From: Dyella sp. SG609
GTDB taxonomy: Bacteria > Pseudomonadota > Gammaproteobacteria > Xanthomonadales > Rhodanobacteraceae
DNA length: 64,000 bases
Assembly (NCBI RefSeq): GCF_012275375.1
Contig: NZ_JAAZQJ010000006.1
Span: forward strand, 124,001 to 188,000
Reading direction: 5' to 3'
The notes under the pieces were generated by a model. It did no database searches, had not been told where the DNA came from, and saw only the letters and a list, made by a program, of their open reading frames with translations. Both the position numbers and the translations under genes were made by a program. Positions 62,662-64,000 of the stretch are shown piece after piece (within the stretch, counting starts at the first letter, position 1; the number at the start of each line of letters is the position of its first letter).

Positions 62662-63275
62662 CCCGCATCAAGTGCTGCGGCATGACGCGCGTGGAAGATG
62701 CGCGGCTGGCCGCGCAATACGGCGCCGATGCGATCGGGGTGATCTTCACCGCGCGCAGCAAGCGCCGGGTGGATATCGCGCGCGCCAGGGACATCTGCGC
62801 CGCGCTGCCGCCGTTCGTCAGCACCGTCGCGCTGTTCATGGATGATGACGCCGCCCATGTGCGCGAAGTGCTGCGCGAGGTGCAGCCCGATCTGCTGCAG
62901 TTCCATGGCGATGAAAGCGACGACTGGTGCGCGCAGTTCGGCCATCGTTATCTGAAGGCCATCGCGATGGGCGAGGGTGCCGCGGCTTTGCCGCGGCTGC
63001 GCGAGTATCCCGGCGCGGCGGGGTTGTTGCTGGATGGGCATGGGCTGGGCGAAGCGGGCGGCGGCGGCAAGGCCTTCGACTGGTCGTTGATGCCGACCGA
63101 TCTCGATCAGCCGCTGATCCTTGCTGGCGGATTGACCGCCGAGAATGTCGCGCACGCCGTTCGCGTGGCGCAGCCGTGGGCGGTGGATGTGTCGAGCGGG
63201 ATCGAGTCCGCGCCCGGCATCAAGGATGCAGCGAAGATGTACGCCTTCATCGAGGCAGTGCGCCAGGCCGGCTAA
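62658..63275 (+). CDS. trpF: Phosphoribosylanthranilate isomerase
   Basis: 205 residues, a TIM-barrel enzyme of tryptophan synthesis. The catalytic Cys7 is in [11 protein letters not shown] and the catalytic Asp126 in LLLDGHGLG. Phosphate binding is by [10 protein letters not shown] and [12 protein letters not shown]. It overlaps truA by 4 bases. A trpB-trpA pair is expected just beyond the LysR gene to the right of the window. Confidence 0.96.
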   Translation: MTRIKCCGMTRVEDARLAAQYGADAIGVIFTARSKRRVDIARARDICAALPPFVSTVALFMDDDAAHVREVLREVQPDLLQFHGDESDDWCAQFGHRYLKAIAMGEGAAALPRLREYPGAAGLLLDGHGLGEAGGGGKAFDWSLMPTDLDQPLILAGGLTAENVAHAVRVAQPWAVDVSSGIESAPGIKDAAKMYAFIEAVRQAG

Positions 63276-63280
63276 AAGCT

Positions 63281-63408
63281 CGTCATTCCGGCGCAGGCCG
63301 GAATCCAGTAACGGTAGCGTTCGGTGAACGCCTCATCGTCAGAGCGCCCATCGCTTCGTCTTGAGCAAACGCTGTCGTCACTGGATTCCGGCCTGCGCCG
63401 GAATGACG
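63281..63408. repeat. Long inverted repeat, family 3, copy 2
   Basis: The 29-base arms CGTCATTCCGGCGCAGGCC... and ...GGCCTGCGCCGGAATGACG are perfect complements; the 70-base interior is unrelated to copy 1. It lies between the convergent trpF and LysR genes. Confidence 0.9.
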
Positions 63409-63424
63409 AGCAAAAAAGCGCCGC

Positions 63425-64000
63425 TCAATCGTCGCTCAGCGCACCACGCAGCCAACCGGCAAGCGCATCCGCCTGCGGCCCCGAAGCCCTTCGCGGCACG
63501 GCAAGAATCCAATGCGCCGGCGTGGTGACAAACCCCCACGGCGCCAACAACCGCCCGCTCGCCAGATCGTCCGCCACCAGCTGCACCGGTGCGATCGCCA
63601 CGCCCAATCCCGCGACCGCTGCTTCGAGCAGGTAATACAGATGATCGAAGCCCTGCCCATAGCTCAGCTGTGCCGGCTGCAGCCCCGCCAGCGCCGCCCA
63701 CTGCGGCCACGCCTGCGGCCGCGAAGCGGTATGCAGCAGCGCCTCGCTCAACAGCCCCTGCGGTGACCGTTGCTGCAGCTTCGACGCTCCCGGATAGCGC
63801 GGACTAAGCACTGGCCCGATCCGCTCCGGCGCCAGCTCATGCACGCGCCAGTCGCCCGGCCATGGCGGCTCCGCCAGCAGCAGCGCGGCATCGATGCCGG
63901 CCAGCGACGCATCGAGCGGCGCTTCCTGCGCGGAGAGGTGCAGCTTCAAGCTCGGCAGGTCCTGCCGCAGCCGTTCCAGCCGCGGAATCATCCAGCGCGC
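63425..64000 (-). CDS. LysR family transcriptional regulator, partial (5' end outside window)
   Basis: The C-terminal 191 residues of a LysR regulator; the reading frame continues past the right edge. The effector domain is recognisable: LKLHLSAQEAPLDASLAGIDAALLLAEPPWPGDWRVHELAPERIGPVLSP, and AAVAGLGVAIAPVQLVADDLASGRL, which is the GcvA/TrpI-like C-terminal block. Its position after trpF and on the opposite strand matches regulators of the trpBA operon in pseudomonads and xanthomonads, so a TrpI-like role is possible. Confidence 0.85.
   Translation of the reverse strand, partial: ARWMIPRLERLRQDLPSLKLHLSAQEAPLDASLAGIDAALLLAEPPWPGDWRVHELAPERIGPVLSPRYPGASKLQQRSPQGLLSEALLHTASRPQAWPQWAALAGLQPAQLSYGQGFDHLYYLLEAAVAGLGVAIAPVQLVADDLASGRLLAPWGFVTTPAHWILAVPRRASGPQADALAGWLRGALSDD

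Overview
This window looks like chromosomal DNA of a gammaproteobacterium of the Xanthomonadales, most likely the Rhodanobacteraceae (Rhodanobacter, Dyella or Frateuria type). The evidence is the high G+C content, the gene order aroC / 2-hydroxyacid dehydrogenase / asd / fimV / truA / trpF, and the housekeeping set (rnr-rlmB, pstSCAB-phoU, metG, nth, rimO, prmB, psd, greB). No plasmid, prophage or insertion sequence was recognised. Both ends cut genes: an alpha/beta hydrolase at the left and a LysR-type regulator at the right.

Layout. 0-3.3 kb: lipase-like hydrolase, then an SDR oxidoreductase divergent from a LysR regulator with a clean palindromic operator between them. 3.3-12.1 kb is the variable region: a methyltransferase, a flavin-reductase-like protein, a decayed acyltransferase-3 pseudogene, and a 1888-residue DUF4011 / SF1 helicase / Vsr-like nuclease / DUF3320 protein that is the best anti-phage defence candidate. 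That gene is poorer in G+C than its surroundings and lies beside a tRNA-Leu(CAG). 12.2-16.3 kb: rnr, rlmB, a small membrane protein, and a guanidinium exporter (gdx/sugE) behind a guanidine-II riboswitch. 16.4-25.2 kb: a phosphate-acquisition block, phoU-pstB-pstA-pstC-pstS, RNase T and two OprO/OprP-type porins; pstS and both porins have Pho-box-like sequences. 25.5-28.8 kb: beta-carbonic anhydrase with a SulP transporter, probably for bicarbonate. 28.9-33 kb: nth, an RnfB-like ferredoxin, metG and a YdjM-type membrane protein. 33.2-35.8 kb: MFS transporter, HAD phosphatase and DeoR regulator. 36-46.5 kb: DUF2147 protein, apbC, an exported protein with a duplicated domain, dcd, a lipoprotein, HIT and dienelactone hydrolases, a phytanoyl-CoA dioxygenase homologue, rimO, DUF3025 and an orphan PhnD-like binding protein. 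46.6-54 kb: an exported protein, greB, a membrane protein, a HerA-like ATPase, a LysM lytic transglycosylase and psd. 54-64 kb: prmB, a GNAT, aroC, a dehydrogenase, asd, fimV, truA, trpF and the LysR fragment.

The intergenic regions carry several dispersed repeat families. Family 1 has five copies of an ~85-bp inverted repeat, and in two places it supplies the stop codon of a gene. Family 2 consists of 7-bp tandem arrays in inverted orientation around a short core; the core is shared by three of five copies. Family 3 is two copies of a ~130-bp long inverted repeat. Family 4 is one copy of a CTCTCCC/GGGAGAG repeat. The most notable observations are the defence gene beside the tRNA, the guanidine-II riboswitch, the three spaced Pho boxes, and the heptamer elements with a conserved core.
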